Shown here one piece after another: positions 7,871 to 15,883 of a stretch of 64,000 nt of DNA (position 1 is its first letter; each line of letters opens with the position of its first letter). The stretch spans positions 372,001-436,000 of the forward strand of contig NZ_RQJW01000004.1 in the NCBI RefSeq assembly GCF_004028635.1, in the 5' to 3' direction. Made by a program: the position numbers and the translations under genes. Under the pieces are notes generated by a model. That model did not search any database and had not been told where the DNA came from. It saw only the letters and a list, made by a program, of their open reading frames with translations. This DNA comes from Streptomyces cyaneus. GTDB lineage: Bacteria; Actinomycetota; Actinomycetes; Streptomycetales; Streptomycetaceae.

Positions 7871-8698
7871 ATGAGTCCCTTCACCGGCTCCGCCGCCCGC
7901 ACCTCCGACTGGAAGCATCTGCGGGTCGAGCATGCCGACGGGGTCGCCACCGTCACCCTCGCCCGCCCCGAGAAACTCAACGCGCTCACCTTCGGCGCCT
8001 ACGCCGACCTGCGAGATCTGCTCGCCGAGCTGTCCCGGGAGCGGGCGGTACGGGCCCTGGTGCTGGCCGGCGAGGGCCGCGGCTTCTGCTCCGGCGGCGA
8101 CGTCGACGAGATCATCGGCGCGACCCTGTCCATGGACACCGCCCAGCTCCTCGACTTCAACCGGATGACCGGGCAGGTCGTACGGGCCGTACGGGAGTGC
8201 CCGTTCCCGGTGATCGCGGCGGTGCACGGGGTGGCCGCCGGGGCCGGAGCGGTACTGGCACTCGCGGCCGACTTCCGGGTCGCCGACCCCACCGCCCGCT
8301 TCGCCTTCCTCTTCACCCGGGTCGGCCTGTCCGGCGGCGACATGGGCGCGGCGTATCTCCTGCCGAGGGTGGTGGGTCTCGGTCACGCGACCCGGCTGCT
8401 GATGCTGGGCGAACCGGTCCGCGCCCCGGAGGCCGAGCGTATCGGCCTGATCAGCGAACTGACGGAAGAGGGCCAGGCGGATGAAACCGCCCAAGCCCTC
8501 GCCCGCCGCTTGGCCGACGGCCCGGCACTGGCGTACGCCCAGACGAAGGCCCTGCTGACGGCCGAGCTGGACATGCCGCTCGCGGCGGCGGTGGAGATGG
8601 ACGCGGCCACGCAGGCCCTCTTGATGAACGGCGAGGACTACGCAGAGTTCCACGCGGCCTTCACAGAGAAGCGTCCACCGAAGTGGCAGGGGAGGTAG
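7871..8698 (+). CDS. Enoyl-CoA hydratase/isomerase family protein
   Basis: A 275-aa crotonase-fold protein, with the oxyanion-hole segments GRGFCSGGDVDEI near residue 76 and HGVAAGAGAVLALAADFR near 118. The ATG at 7871 follows GAGGAGG with good spacing; an upstream in-frame ATG at 7790 would extend into the promoter palindrome. It probably acts on a ring-derived or beta-oxidation-type CoA ester in the aromatic-CoA pathway. The next gene, the bifunctional monooxygenase/reductase, starts 2 nt after its stop, so they form one transcript. Exact substrate not deducible. Confidence 0.85.
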   Translation: MSPFTGSAARTSDWKHLRVEHADGVATVTLARPEKLNALTFGAYADLRDLLAELSRERAVRALVLAGEGRGFCSGGDVDEIIGATLSMDTAQLLDFNRMTGQVVRAVRECPFPVIAAVHGVAAGAGAVLALAADFRVADPTARFAFLFTRVGLSGGDMGAAYLLPRVVGLGHATRLLMLGEPVRAPEAERIGLISELTEEGQADETAQALARRLADGPALAYAQTKALLTAELDMPLAAAVEMDAATQALLMNGEDYAEFHAAFTEKRPPKWQGR

Positions 8699-8700
8699 GG

Positions 8701-11094
8701 ATGTTTCCGGCTGACGGGGCTGTGCCAACCAAAGGGGCGCGGGGCTCTGTTGAATTTGCGGCTACCGCCGCGCGGGCGCGACCCGCCACGACGAACCAGC
8801 AGCCGCCGAACCGGACCAGCCACCCCCTACGAGTCGCCGTCATCGGCGGCGGCCCCGGCGGCCTCTACGCCGCAGCCCTCCTCAAACGCCTCGACCCGTC
8901 CCGAGAAGTGACCGTCTGGGAACGCAACGCCCCCGACGACACCTTCGGCTTCGGAGTGGTCCTCTCCGACGAAACCCTCGGCGGCATCGAACACGCCGAC
9001 CCAGTCGTCTACGAGGCCCTGCAACAGCACTTCACCCGCTGGGACGACATCGACATCGTCCACCGAAGCACCCGCCAAACCTCCGGAGGACACGGCTTCG
9101 CCGCACTCGGCAGGAAACGGCTCCTGGAAATCCTCCACGACCGGTGCCGCGACCTCGGCGTAGAACTCCGCTTCCGCTCCGAGGCCCCGTACCCGGCCTG
9201 GCTCGCGGAAACATACGACCTGGTCATCGCCGCAGACGGTGTGCACAGCACCACCCGCGAGGCCTACACCCATGTGTTCCGCCCCCATGTGGCCACCCAC
9301 CACTGTCGCTACATCTGGCTGGCCGCAGACTTCGCCTTCGACGCCTTCCGTTTCGAGATCGCCGAGACCGAGCACGGCGTGATGCAACTGCACGGCTACC
9401 CCTACGCGGCCGACGCCTCCACCGTCATCATCGAAATGCGCGAGGAGGTGTGGCACGCGGCCGGGTTCGACGAAGTTACCCCGCAGGAGTCCGTCGAGCG
9501 CTGCGCCAAGATCTTCGCGGATGCGCTCCGCGGACGGCCCCTCAAGTCCAACAAGTCGGCCTGGACAACCTTCCGTACCGTCGTCAACGAGCGCTGGTCG
9601 CACGACAACATCGTCCTGCTCGGCGACGCCGCCCACACGGCCCACTTCTCCATCGGCTCCGGCACCAAGCTCGCCGTCGAGGACGCCCTCGCGCTCGTCG
9701 CCTGCCTGGAGGAACAGCCCGACATCGCAAGCGCGCTCAGCGCGTACGAGGAGGAACGCAAGCCCGTCGTCGCCTCCACGCAGCGCGCCGCCCGCGCCAG
9801 CCTGGAGTGGTTCGAGAACCTCGGCCTCTACCTCGACCAGCGGCCCCGCCAGTTCGCCTTCAACCTCCTCACCCGCAGCCGTCGCGTCACCCATGACAAC
9901 CTGCGCCTGCGCGACGCCCACTTCACCGAGGCGGTGGAGCGCGACTTCGGCTGCCCGCCCGGCACGCCCCCGATGTTCACACCGTTCCGGCTGCGCGGTC
10001 TGACCCTGCGCAACCGGGTCGTCGTGTCCCCGATGGACATGTACTCGGCCACGGACGGCGTTCCCGGCGACTTCCACCTGGTCCACCTCGGCGCCCGCGC
10101 CCTCGGTGGTGCCGCCCTGGTGATGACCGAGATGGTGTGCGTCAGCCCGGAGGGACGCATCACCCCTGGCTGCGCGGGCCTCTATACCGGCAAACAAGGG
10201 GAGGCCTGGCGGCGGATCGTCCAGTTCGTGCACGCACAGGCACCCGGCACCGCGATCGGCGTGCAGCTCGGACACAGCGGGCGCAAGGGCTCGACCAAGC
10301 TGATGTGGGAGGGCATCGACGAGCCCCTGGAGGACGGCAACTGGCCCCTGGTGGCCCCGTCCCCGATCCCCTACAAGCCGTACAGCCAGACCCCGCGCGA
10401 GCTGACCCGTGCCCAACTCACAGACATTCGCGAGCAGTTCACATCAGCCGCCTGGCGTGCCGCCCGGGCCGGCTTCGACCTCCTCGAACTGCACTGCGCG
10501 CACGGCTATCTGCTCTCCGGCTTCCTCTCCCCACTGACCAACCGCCGCACGGACGCCTACGGCGGCTCCCTCGACAAACGGCTCCGCTTCCCGCTGGAGG
10601 TCTTCGACGCCATACGGGGCGTATGGCCCGAGGAACGGCCCATGACCGTCCGTATCTCCGCCACCGACTGGGCCGAGGGCGGGACAACGGCCGAGGAAGC
10701 CGTCGAGATCGCCCGCGCCTTCGCCGCGCACGGCGCCGACGCGATCGACGTGTCGACCGGGCAGGTCGTGGCCGACGAGCAGCCGGAGTACGGGCGGTCG
10801 TACCAGACGCCGTACGCGGACCGGATCCGGCACGCAACCGGCCTGCCGGTGATCGCCGTCGGCGCCATCTCCTCCTGGGACGACGTCAACTCCCTGATCA
10901 TGGCGGGCCGTACGGACCTGTGCGCCCTCGCCCGCCCCCACCTCTACGACCCGCACTGGACGCTGCACGCGGCGGCCGAGCAGGGCTACGAGGGGCCGGG
11001 CGTCGTCTGGCCGGCCCCGTACCGGGCAGGCAGCCGCCGTCCGCAGACAGGACGCACGGACGCCCCCAAGCCCCGCCTGACGCTCGGGACTTGA
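8701..11094 (+). CDS. Fused flavin monooxygenase / OYE-family reductase (2-aminobenzoyl-CoA or salicylyl-CoA type)
   Basis: About 797 aa. The N-terminal half is a class A FAD monooxygenase, with GGGPGGLYAA soon after the start of homology and GDAAHTAHFSIGSGTK as the second FAD motif. The C-terminal half, from about residue 420, is an old-yellow-enzyme domain (VVVSPMDMYSA, GVQLGHSGRKG, ELHCAHGYLLSGFLSP). This fusion matches 2-aminobenzoyl-CoA monooxygenase/reductase, also annotated as bifunctional salicylyl-CoA 5-hydroxylase/oxidoreductase; it hydroxylates and reduces the ring of an aromatic CoA ester. I chose the ATG at 8701 because GGGGAGG (8689-8695) precedes it; GTG 8683 is an alternative. 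The first 40 or so residues look repeat-derived and unlike the family N-terminus. Confidence 0.88.
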   Translation: MFPADGAVPTKGARGSVEFAATAARARPATTNQQPPNRTSHPLRVAVIGGGPGGLYAAALLKRLDPSREVTVWERNAPDDTFGFGVVLSDETLGGIEHADPVVYEALQQHFTRWDDIDIVHRSTRQTSGGHGFAALGRKRLLEILHDRCRDLGVELRFRSEAPYPAWLAETYDLVIAADGVHSTTREAYTHVFRPHVATHHCRYIWLAADFAFDAFRFEIAETEHGVMQLHGYPYAADASTVIIEMREEVWHAAGFDEVTPQESVERCAKIFADALRGRPLKSNKSAWTTFRTVVNERWSHDNIVLLGDAAHTAHFSIGSGTKLAVEDALALVACLEEQPDIASALSAYEEERKPVVASTQRAARASLEWFENLGLYLDQRPRQFAFNLLTRSRRVTHDNLRLRDAHFTEAVERDFGCPPGTPPMFTPFRLRGLTLRNRVVVSPMDMYSATDGVPGDFHLVHLGARALGGAALVMTEMVCVSPEGRITPGCAGLYTGKQGEAWRRIVQFVHAQAPGTAIGVQLGHSGRKGSTKLMWEGIDEPLEDGNWPLVAPSPIPYKPYSQTPRELTRAQLTDIREQFTSAAWRAARAGFDLLELHCAHGYLLSGFLSPLTNRRTDAYGGSLDKRLRFPLEVFDAIRGVWPEERPMTVRISATDWAEGGTTAEEAVEIARAFAAHGADAIDVSTGQVVADEQPEYGRSYQTPYADRIRHATGLPVIAVGAISSWDDVNSLIMAGRTDLCALARPHLYDPHWTLHAAAEQGYEGPGVVWPAPYRAGSRRPQTGRTDAPKPRLTLGT
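8722..8822. repeat. Interspersed GC-rich Streptomyces-type repeat within the start of the monooxygenase gene
   Basis: A segment beginning GTGCCAACCAAAGGGGCGCGGG contains the hairpin GCGGC-TACC-GCCGC at 8758-8771, followed by a GCGGGCGCGACC-like stretch. It resembles, from memory, a repeat commonly found between genes in Streptomyces. Here it lies between the ribosome-binding site and the first conserved FAD-binding codons, so it would be translated as a low-complexity leader. Confidence 0.5.
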
Positions 11095-11191
11095 GGGCGT
11101 ACGCCCTATGTGTAGAGCGCACATTCTGTTTGCAAGGGAGGCGTGCTACAGCCCCACCATCCCCGCGGTCGGCGTTGCCCCGGGCCTGAGG

Positions 11192-12004
11192 TCACAGACC
11201 GGCGTAAGCGGCCCCTGCGTCCCGCAGCCGCTCGTGCAGTCCCCGGAAGACGGCCGCCGAGCGGGCGCCCGGCCAGTCCTCGGGCAGCAGCCGGGAGGGC
11301 AGGCCGGGGTCGGTGTAGGGGAGGTGGCGCCAGGAGTCCAGGGCGAGGAGGTAGTCGCGGTAGGCCTCCTCGGGCGGGGTGTCCGGCCGGCGCTCCCAGT
11401 CGTGCAGCACGCGCGCGTGGCGGTCGAGGAACGCCTCGTGCTCCTTGGCGATGGCGGCCAGGTCCCACCAGCGGGCGACGGCCTCGGCGGTCGGCGCGAA
11501 GCCGAGGTGCTCGCCCCGGAAGAAGTCGACGTACTCCTCCAGGCGCAGCCGCTGCAGGGTGTGGCGGGCCTCCTCGTAGAGCCGCGCCGGCGCGAGCCAC
11601 ACGCCCGGAGCCGCCGTCCCGAAGCCGAGCCCGGCCAGCCGGGAGCGCAGCACATGCCGCTTCTGCCGCTCGGACTCCGGTACCGAGAACACCGCGAGCA
11701 CCCAGCCCTCGTCCTCGGGCGGGGCGGCGGTGTAGATGCGCCGGTCGCCGTCGTCCAGCAACTGGCGGGCGTCCGGCGACAGTTCGTACCCCGCCGCGCC
11801 CTGTGCCGTACGGGCCGGCAGCAGCAGCCCGCGTCGCTTCAGCCGCGACACCGAGGAACGCACGGAGGGGGCGTCCACGCCGACCGCGGCCAGCAGTCTG
11901 ATCAGCTCGGCGACCGGCACCGGCCCGGGCATATAGCGGCCGTAGGCGCCGTAGAGCGTGACGATGAGAGACCGTGGTGCATGCTGGTCGGACACGTTGA
12001 TCAT
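11192..12004 (-). CDS. PaaX-family transcriptional regulator
   Basis: A 270-aa protein with an N-terminal winged helix (RSSVSRLKRRGLL near residue 48) and the PaaX-type C-terminal region (PGVWLAPARL near 134). PaaX repressors respond to aromatic acyl-CoA esters such as phenylacetyl-CoA, which suits a locus containing an aryl-CoA ligase and an aromatic-CoA monooxygenase. Its ATG is 15 nt downstream of the ligase stop, so the two are probably co-transcribed. No clear Shine-Dalgarno sequence precedes the ATG, and a GTG at codon 4 is possible. The palindrome TGACGACAGTCA before both plus-strand operons is the natural candidate operator; that link is inference. Confidence 0.85.
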   Translation of the reverse strand: MINVSDQHAPRSLIVTLYGAYGRYMPGPVPVAELIRLLAAVGVDAPSVRSSVSRLKRRGLLLPARTAQGAAGYELSPDARQLLDDGDRRIYTAAPPEDEGWVLAVFSVPESERQKRHVLRSRLAGLGFGTAAPGVWLAPARLYEEARHTLQRLRLEEYVDFFRGEHLGFAPTAEAVARWWDLAAIAKEHEAFLDRHARVLHDWERRPDTPPEEAYRDYLLALDSWRHLPYTDPGLPSRLLPEDWPGARSAAVFRGLHERLRDAGAAYAGL

Positions 12005-12019
12005 CTTAGGTCGTACGGA

Positions 12020-13633
12020 TCACTGCTGGTCACCCTGCGGGTCACCACCCGCGCGCAGTCGGAAACGCTGAAGCTTGCCGGTCGCGGTGCGCGGCAGAGC
12101 GTCCAGGAAGACGATCTCGCGCGGACACTTGTACGGCGCCAGCTCGCCCTTGACGAACGTGCGCAGCGCCTCCGTGTCCCGTCGCGCACCCTCCCTGAGC
12201 ACCACGTATGCCACCACGACTTGGCCGCGCGCCTCGTCCGGCCGCCCCACCACCGCCGTCTCCAGCACGTCCGGGTGGCGCAGCAGGGCCTCCTCGACCT
12301 CCGGGCCCGCGATGTTGTAACCGGCAGAGATGATCATGTCGTCCGCGCGGGCGACATAGCGGAAGTAGCCGTCACTCTCTCGGACGTAGGTGTCGCCCGT
12401 GATGTTCCAGCCGTCGCGCACGTACTCGCGCTGCCGGGGGTCGGCGAGATAGCGGCAGCCGACCGGCCCGCGCACGGCGAGCAGCCCCGGTTCCCCGTCG
12501 GGTTGTTCCCGGCCCTCGCCGTCGACCACGCGCGCGTGCCACCCGGGTACCGGCACCCCCGTCGTGCCGGGCCTGATGTGCTCGTCGGCCGCCGAGATGA
12601 AGATGTGCAGCAGCTCTGTGGCGCCGATGCCGTTGATGATGCGCAGGCCGGTCCGCTCGTGCCAGGCCTGCCAGGTGGCGGCGGGCAGGTTCTCGCCCGC
12701 GGAGACACAGCGGCGCAGCGAGGAGATGTCGTGCGAATCGAGCTCGTCGAGCATCGCGCGGTAGGCCGTCGGCGCGGTGAACAGCACGGACACCCGGTGC
12801 GCTGCGATCGCGGGCAACAGTTGCTTGGGACCGGCCTGTTCGAGGAGCAGGGCGCTGGCACCGGCCCGCATCGGGAAGATGACGAGCCCGCCGAGGCCGA
12901 AGGTGAAGCCGAGCGGGGGACTGCCGGCGAAGACATCGCCCACATGTGGGCGCAGCACATGTTCCGCGAAGGTGTCCGCTATCGCGAGCACATCCCGGTG
13001 GAAGTGCATACATCCCTTGGGCCGTCCGGTGGTACCGGAGGTGAAGGCGATGAGCGCGACGTCGTCGGCCGCGGTGTCGACGGCGGGGTACGGCCCCTCG
13101 GGCGCCGGCCGGTGCAGCAGGTCGTCGGGGGCGTCACCGCCGTACGTCGCGATCCGCAGCCCCGGTATCTCGGCCTTGGCGAGCTCGTCGACGGCCCGGA
13201 CGTCGCACAGCGCGTGCCGCACCTGGGCGATCTCGCACATGGTCCGCAGCTCGTGCGGCCGCTGTTGGGCCAATACGGTGACGGCGACCGCGCCGGCCTT
13301 CAGTACCGCCAGCCAGCAGGCAGCCAGCCAGGGCGTCGTCGGGCCGCGCAGCAGCACCCGGTTGCCCGGGACGACGCCGAGGTCGCCGGTGAGCAGATGC
13401 GCGAGCCGGTCGACGCGGGCGCGCAGTGTGCCGTACGTCCATGTGGCGCCGGACGGGGTGTGGAACACGGGCCGCTCGTCGTCGGGGCCGTCGAGCAACT
13501 CGGCGGCTGCGTTGAGCCGATCGGAGTAGCGCAGCGCCGGAAGGTCGAAGCGGAGCTCGGGCCACTGGTCGGGCGGTGGCAGGTGCTCGCGGGCGAAGGT
13601 GTCGACGTGGGCGGAGCGGTGCAGACCGGCCAT
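12020..13633 (-). CDS. Aromatic acid-CoA ligase (benzoate / 2-aminobenzoate-CoA ligase type)
   Basis: A 537-aa ANL-superfamily enzyme activating a carboxylic acid to its CoA thioester through an acyl-AMP. Signatures are FTSGTTGRPKG (AMP-binding P-loop), INGIGATELLHIF, DGWNITGDTY and the C-terminal lysine motif PRTATGKLQRF. The ELLHIFISA pattern resembles benzoate-CoA ligases. The start is the ATG at 13633 behind AAGGGGG; the frame continues upstream to 13870 but would cross the divergent promoter. With the fused monooxygenase it suggests entry of anthranilate, salicylate or a related aryl acid. It is divergent from the acyl-CoA dehydrogenase gene and probably co-transcribed with paaX. Confidence 0.88.
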   Translation of the reverse strand: MAGLHRSAHVDTFAREHLPPPDQWPELRFDLPALRYSDRLNAAAELLDGPDDERPVFHTPSGATWTYGTLRARVDRLAHLLTGDLGVVPGNRVLLRGPTTPWLAACWLAVLKAGAVAVTVLAQQRPHELRTMCEIAQVRHALCDVRAVDELAKAEIPGLRIATYGGDAPDDLLHRPAPEGPYPAVDTAADDVALIAFTSGTTGRPKGCMHFHRDVLAIADTFAEHVLRPHVGDVFAGSPPLGFTFGLGGLVIFPMRAGASALLLEQAGPKQLLPAIAAHRVSVLFTAPTAYRAMLDELDSHDISSLRRCVSAGENLPAATWQAWHERTGLRIINGIGATELLHIFISAADEHIRPGTTGVPVPGWHARVVDGEGREQPDGEPGLLAVRGPVGCRYLADPRQREYVRDGWNITGDTYVRESDGYFRYVARADDMIISAGYNIAGPEVEEALLRHPDVLETAVVGRPDEARGQVVVAYVVLREGARRDTEALRTFVKGELAPYKCPREIVFLDALPRTATGKLQRFRLRAGGDPQGDQQ

Positions 13634-13724
13634 GGCGGTTCGCCCCCTTGCCGTGTGGGCTGCCTTGTGGGCGTCGTGCTTCTGGGCATCGTGGTGGGCT
13701 CGCACAGGGAGCGTATCGTGTTGG

Positions 13725-13751
13725 TGACGACAGTCAATGGTGCGCGATATC
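13725..13751 (+). promoter_or_regulatory. Operator-like palindrome TGACGACAGTCA with GATA box (copy 2)
   Basis: TGAC-GACA-GTCA at 13725-13736 is followed after 9 nt by GATATC (13746-13751). TTGGTG at 13721-13726 could be the -35 element, with the palindrome between -35 and -10. The geometry is identical to the copy at 7771-7797. It sits in the ligase/dehydrogenase divergent region, so one bound repressor could control both directions. Confidence 0.6.
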
Positions 13752-13757
13752 GTCGGG

Positions 13758-13809
13758 TAGGTCCGTCGAATAGGTCCGTCGAGGGGGTCTGTCGAGAGGG
13801 TCCGTCGCG
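13758..13809 (+). repeat. Four tandem 13-bp repeats (consensus TAGGTCCGTCGAG)
   Basis: Units at 13758-13770, 13771-13783, 13784-13796 and 13797-13809 differ by one to three bases. They lie between the palindrome/-10 region and the start of the acyl-CoA dehydrogenase gene, in its probable 5' leader. They could be iteron-like protein sites or a neutral tandem expansion. Confidence 0.75.
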
Positions 13810-13833
13810 GACGGCCCCGCAGGGAGGTCGGCA

Positions 13834-15204
13834 ATGCCCGCATTCTCACTCGATCCACCGCAAACCGCATGGTGTGCCGAGCTACGTGCCCTGGCCGCCG
13901 AACGGCTGCGCCCGCTCGCGGAGAAGGGCGAACCCGGGCACGTCAACCGCCCGCTGGTCGCCGAGCTCGGTCAACTGGGGTTGTTGGAGCGGCTGTTCAC
14001 CTCGGGAGCCGTCGACCTGTGCCTGATGCGGGAGTCCCTCGCGTATGCCTGCACGGAGGCAGAGACCGCGCTGGCCCTGCAGGGTCTGGGCGCGTATCCC
14101 GTCCACGCGTACGGCACCCCGGCCCAACGGGAGCGCTGGCTGCCCCGGGTGGCCGAGGGGAGCGCGGTGGCGGCCTTCGCGCTGAGCGAGCCGGGGGCCG
14201 GGTCGGACGCGGCGGCGCTGGAGCTGCGGGCGGAACGGGAGGCGCGGCGGCTGGGGGAGCCGGGGGGACTCGGGGAGCCGAGAGAACTCGGGGAGCTGGG
14301 GGCGCTGGGTGGACCGGGGGAGCTGGGGGGACCAAGGGAGCCGGGGGAGCTGGGAGGACCAGGAAAGCTGGAAGGGCCAGGGAGGCCGGGGGAGCCGGGA
14401 GGGCCAGGGAAGCCGGGGGAGTCGCGGAAGCTGGGAGGGGCGGGGGATTCGCCGGTCGCCTCACTTGCCGCTGAGCCCGACGGTCCCGCCCGCTGGCGGC
14501 TCACCGGCGAGAAGTGCTGGATCTCCAACGCCCCCGAGGCCGACTTCTACACCGTCTTCGCCCGCACCACCCCCGGCGCCGGCGCCCGTGGCGTCACCGC
14601 CTTCCTGGTCCCCGCCGACCGTCCCGGCCTCACCGGAGCGGGCCTCGACATGTTGTCCCCGCACCCCATCGGCAGCCTCACTTTCGACGCCGTCCCCGTC
14701 ACCGCCGACGACATGCTCGGCGAGGCCGACCGCGGGTTCCGGGTCGCGATGGGGACCCTCAACCTCTTCCGGCCCAGCGTCGGCGCCTTCGCCGTCGGCA
14801 TGGCCCAGGCGGCCCTGGATGCGACCCTCGCGCACACCGCCCAACGGGACGCGTTCGGCGGCAAGTTGAAAGACCTTCAGGCGGTCGCCCACCAGGTCGC
14901 CGAGATGGCCCTGCGCACGGAGGCCGCCCGTCTCATGGTGTACGCGGCGGCGACGGCGTACGACGAAGGCGCCCCGGACGTCCCGAAGCGCGCCGCGATG
15001 GCGAAGCTGCTCGCCACCGAGACCGCGCAGTACGTCGTCGACAAGGCCGTCCAACTGCACGGCGCCCGCGCCCTGCGCCGCGGTCACCTGCTCGAACACC
15101 TCTACCGCGAGGTGCGGGCCCCGCGCATCTACGAGGGGGCCAGCGAGGTTCAACGCGGCATCATCGCCAAGGAGTTGTACGCGAACATGGAGGCCGGCCA
15201 GTGA
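13834..15204 (+). CDS. Acyl-CoA dehydrogenase with an inserted collagen-like segment
   Basis: A 456-aa FAD-dependent acyl-CoA dehydrogenase; the family length is near 380-390. The family core is clear: AFALSEPGAGSDAAALEL, then RLTGEKCWISNA, and YEGASEVQRG near the C-terminus. Between the first two, residues 141-206 form 22 triplets of mostly Gly-X-Y with Pro or Leu at Y, a surface-loop expansion that accounts for the extra length. The ATG at 13834 follows AGGGAGG. The stop overlaps the RidA start by 4 nt (GTGA). It probably oxidises a CoA intermediate downstream of the ring-reducing enzyme. Whether the insertion is tolerated by the fold is unknown; the reading frame is intact throughout. Confidence 0.88.
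   Translation: MPAFSLDPPQTAWCAELRALAAERLRPLAEKGEPGHVNRPLVAELGQLGLLERLFTSGAVDLCLMRESLAYACTEAETALALQGLGAYPVHAYGTPAQRERWLPRVAEGSAVAAFALSEPGAGSDAAALELRAEREARRLGEPGGLGEPRELGELGALGGPGELGGPREPGELGGPGKLEGPGRPGEPGGPGKPGESRKLGGAGDSPVASLAAEPDGPARWRLTGEKCWISNAPEADFYTVFARTTPGAGARGVTAFLVPADRPGLTGAGLDMLSPHPIGSLTFDAVPVTADDMLGEADRGFRVAMGTLNLFRPSVGAFAVGMAQAALDATLAHTAQRDAFGGKLKDLQAVAHQVAEMALRTEAARLMVYAAATAYDEGAPDVPKRAAMAKLLATETAQYVVDKAVQLHGARALRRGHLLEHLYREVRAPRIYEGASEVQRGIIAKELYANMEAGQ
14254..14451 (+). repeat. In-frame 9-bp minisatellite encoding Gly-X-Y triplets
   Basis: About 22 units of 9 bp, mostly GGG-GAG-CCG, GGG-GAG-CTG and GGG-GGA-CCA/CTC variants, lie inside the acyl-CoA dehydrogenase gene. The encoded triplets start with Gly except at Arg150, Arg168, Glu180 and Arg198. 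The strongly purine-rich sense strand differs from the surrounding coding sequence. Expansion or contraction by 9 bp would keep the frame. Confidence 0.85.
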
Positions 15205-15599
15205 GCACCGAGCGCGTCAACCCGCCCGACCTCTCCCCGCCCACCGGCTTCTCCCACGCGGTCGTGGCCACCGGCTCACGGGTCGTCTTCCTGGCCGGTC
15301 AGACCGCCCTCGACGCGGACGGCAAGGTCACCGGGGACACCCTGCCCGAGCAGTTCGAGCGGGCCCTGGCCAATCTGCTGGCCGCGCTCGACGCCGCCGG
15401 CGGCACCGCCGCCGACCTCGCCCGGGTCACGGTCTACGCCACGGACGTCGCCGCGTACCGCGCCCAGGTCGCCGAACTCGGCCGTATCTGGCGGCGGTTG
15501 GCGGGGCGGGACTATCCAGCGATGGCGGTCGTCGAGGTCGTGCGCCTCTGGGACGAAGAGGCGATGGTGGAGCTCGACGGGTTCGCCGTACTGCCGTAG
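15201..15599 (+). CDS. RidA/YjgF-family protein
   Basis: A 132-aa protein of the Rid (YjgF/YER057c/UK114) family, which hydrolyse reactive enamine/imine intermediates or act as small-molecule deaminases. Signatures are VFLAGQTALDADGKV, FERALANLLAALDAAGG and the C-terminal YPAMAVVEVVRL. The GTG start overlaps the dehydrogenase stop (GTGA), so it is translationally coupled. A Rid protein suits a pathway that passes through imine or enamine products from an amino-substituted ring, which mildly favours an aminobenzoate-type substrate for this locus. That is inference. Confidence 0.85.
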   Translation: MSTERVNPPDLSPPTGFSHAVVATGSRVVFLAGQTALDADGKVTGDTLPEQFERALANLLAALDAAGGTAADLARVTVYATDVAAYRAQVAELGRIWRRLAGRDYPAMAVVEVVRLWDEEAMVELDGFAVLP

Positions 15600-15647
15600 G
15601 GCTCCGCCGTGGTGCCGTAGGGCTTCGCCGTACCGATGTGGTTCCTA

Positions 15648-15687
15648 CTCACCCCTCGCAGGTCTCGCTCACCCCTCGCAGGGCTCG
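15648..15687. repeat. Tandem duplication of a 20-bp unit
   Basis: CTCACCCCTCGCAGG(T/G)CTCG occurs twice head to tail at 15648-15667 and 15668-15687, directly beside the stop codon of the small DUF5999 gene. It is a short local duplication with no evident function. Confidence 0.8.
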
Positions 15688-15688
15688 C

Positions 15689-15883
15689 TCACGCCGCCAT
15701 GGCGAGCCGCTCGGCCGGTACCCGGTGCGGTGCGACCACGCGGCCGTCGGGCAGCAGCTCACCACTGTCGTCGAACACGATCGCGCCGGTGCAGAGCAGG
15801 CTCCAGCCCTGCTCGGGGTGTGCGGCCACCACATGGGGGGCTCGGCCATCGGAGGAAGGGCACGAAGGCTGGTGGGAACACAT
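15689..15883 (-). CDS. DUF5999 family small protein
   Basis: A 64-aa protein with the Streptomyces DUF5999 pattern: an N-terminal MCSHQPSCPSSD with two Cys, then VVAAHPEQGWSLLCTG and the GELLPDGRVVAPHR tail. The start is the ATG at 15883 behind GGAGGT with 6-nt spacing; the longer frame to 15940 lacks a ribosome-binding site. No signal peptide or membrane segment. The Cys/His-bearing N-terminus could bind metal, but function is unknown. It is convergent with the ridA gene. Confidence 0.82.
   Translation of the reverse strand: MCSHQPSCPSSDGRAPHVVAAHPEQGWSLLCTGAIVFDDSGELLPDGRVVAPHRVPAERLAMAA

Noticed and set aside
14254..14451. Reading the collagen-like stretch as a frameshift or an artefactual gene boundary
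   Set aside because: The frame is open throughout, the repeat is a multiple of 3 bp, and conserved dehydrogenase sequence resumes in the same frame on both sides.
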